Shown here piece after piece: positions 13,970 through 14,845 of a stretch of 14,845 bases of DNA (within the stretch, counting starts at the first letter, position 1; each line of letters begins with the position of its first letter). The stretch covers positions 1 to 14,845 of the forward strand of contig CABUWD010000046.1 in NCBI GenBank assembly GCA_902495155.1, given 5' to 3'. The translations under genes and the position numbers were made by a program. This DNA is from an uncultured Collinsella sp. (GTDB taxonomy: Bacteria > Actinomycetota > Coriobacteriia > Coriobacteriales > Coriobacteriaceae). Under the pieces are notes generated by a model. It saw only the letters and a program-made list of their open reading frames with translations, had not been told where the DNA came from and searched no databases.

Positions 13970-14845
13970 CTATTTGATCACGCGTACGCGATACATCGAC
14001 GGAATCTGCTTGAGCGCCTCGATCGTGCTGCTGTCCAGGTGCTCGTCGGTGTCGAACATGGTGTAGGCGTTCTCGCCGGCGGACTCGTTGGTCATACGCT
14101 GCACGTTGGCGTTGTCCTTGGCGAGAATGGCCGTGATCTGGCCGATCATGTTGGGCACGTTGGCGTGCAGGCAGGCGATGCGGCTTGCGGCGCGCGCCTT
14201 GCCCATGCTGCAGGCGGGGTAGTTGACGCTATGTGCGATGTTGCCGTTCTCCAGGTAATCCTTGAGCTCGCTGATGGCCATATCGGCGCAGTTGGCCTCG
14301 GCCTCGCCAGTGCCGGCGCCCGAGTGCGTGGTGATAAACGTGTTGGGCATCTTGACGGTCTTGGGCGTGGCAAAGTCGCAGCTAAACCAGCTCAGCTTGC
14401 CCTCGCGCAGGGCAGCGTCGACGGCGTCCTCGTCAATGATGGTCTCGCGTGCGTAGTTGATGAGCACGGCGTCGGGTGCCAGCAGGTTAATCTGCTCGGT
14501 GCTGATCATGCCGATGGTGTCGGCCTTGCTGGGCACGTGTACGGTGAGGTAGTCGCAGCCGCGGCAGAGATCCTCGAGCGTGCCCACACGCTGCACCTCG
14601 CGGCTCAGCACCCACGCGTGCTCGACGGAAATGAACGGGTCGTAGCCGTAAACGTCCATGCCCAGGTCGACGCAGGCGTTGGCGACCTTGGAGCCTACGT
14701 TGCCCAGACCGATGACGCCGATGCGCTTGCCCTTGAGCTCGCGGCCCACAAAGGCCTTCTTGGCCTTTTCGGCATCGACCTGAATCTCGGGGTCGTCGGC
14801 GTTGTCGCGCACCCAGTTCATCGATTGCACCACGCCGCGGCTCGA
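13970..14845 (-). CDS. serA: D-3-phosphoglycerate dehydrogenase, C-terminal part (cut by window edge)
   Basis: This is the first committed enzyme of serine biosynthesis, oxidising 3-phosphoglycerate with NAD. The visible 291 codons contain the Rossmann motif GLGNVG, the NAD-side acid in YGYDP, the substrate-binding INYARET segment and the catalytic-His segment TTHSGAG. A C-terminal ACT domain follows (about the last 70 residues, SRIACLHANVPNMIGQI onward), which usually senses serine. The short form without an intervening domain is indicated. The frame is open to the right edge, so the start lies outside; roughly 95 N-terminal residues are missing. A strong terminator follows. The family call is firm. 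Confidence 0.93.
   Translation of the reverse strand, partial: SSRGVVQSMNWVRDNADDPEIQVDAEKAKKAFVGRELKGKRIGVIGLGNVGSKVANACVDLGMDVYGYDPFISVEHAWVLSREVQRVGTLEDLCRGCDYLTVHVPSKADTIGMISTEQINLLAPDAVLINYARETIIDEDAVDAALREGKLSWFSCDFATPKTVKMPNTFITTHSGAGTGEAEANCADMAISELKDYLENGNIAHSVNYPACSMGKARAASRIACLHANVPNMIGQITAILAKDNANVQRMTNESAGENAYTMFDTDEHLDSSTIEALKQIPSMYRVRVIK

Overview
The window looks like chromosomal DNA from a GC-rich, low-copy gut actinobacterium of the class Coriobacteriia, most likely Collinsella or a close relative. This rests on the GC-rich codon use, the mix of gene families, and two members of a nuclease-like protein family that I associate with Coriobacteriia. That is recognition from memory, not a database result. 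No tRNA, rRNA, CRISPR array, transposase or phage gene was seen.

Left part (1-2860), minus strand: a zinc/cadmium-type metal efflux operon. It encodes an ArsR/SmtB-family repressor with an intact alpha-5 metal site, a free-standing 72-residue metal-binding (HMA) protein, and a P1B-type ATPase with no HMA domain of its own. Three near-identical 20-bp operators are visible. Two frame a near-perfect arsR promoter and one lies upstream of the ATPase.

Region 2860-4740: an AT-richer island holding a 396-residue nuclease-like protein (gene A, minus strand). It is followed at its 3' side by a 255-bp element bounded by 45-nt inverted repeats. The 351-bp upstream gap holds faint copies of similar motifs. 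A related protein (gene B, 12571-13620, plus strand) is followed by a different element of 173 bp with 41-nt inverted repeats (38/41 identical). These two gene-plus-inverted-repeat units are the most unusual content of the window.

Middle (4742-8157): a DEDDh exonuclease (minus) diverges from a polytopic metal exporter-like protein with a His-rich loop (plus), and the shared gap contains repeated operator-like motifs. The exporter converges on a YaiI-family gene that directly abuts an HdeD-like membrane protein gene (both minus). A double palindrome lies between the converging genes.

Right part (8346-14845): a nitroreductase preceded by a DtxR/IdeR-like box, two tandem histidine phosphatases (plus), and a strong two-way terminator. 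Then come a divergent DUF1015-like protein and an M20 peptidase (both minus), gene B (plus), and a serA fragment (minus) cut by the window edge, with a clear terminator. The conserved metabolic genes appear ordinary. The accessory signal is in the metal-regulated genes and the two nuclease-like genes with their structured 3' elements.
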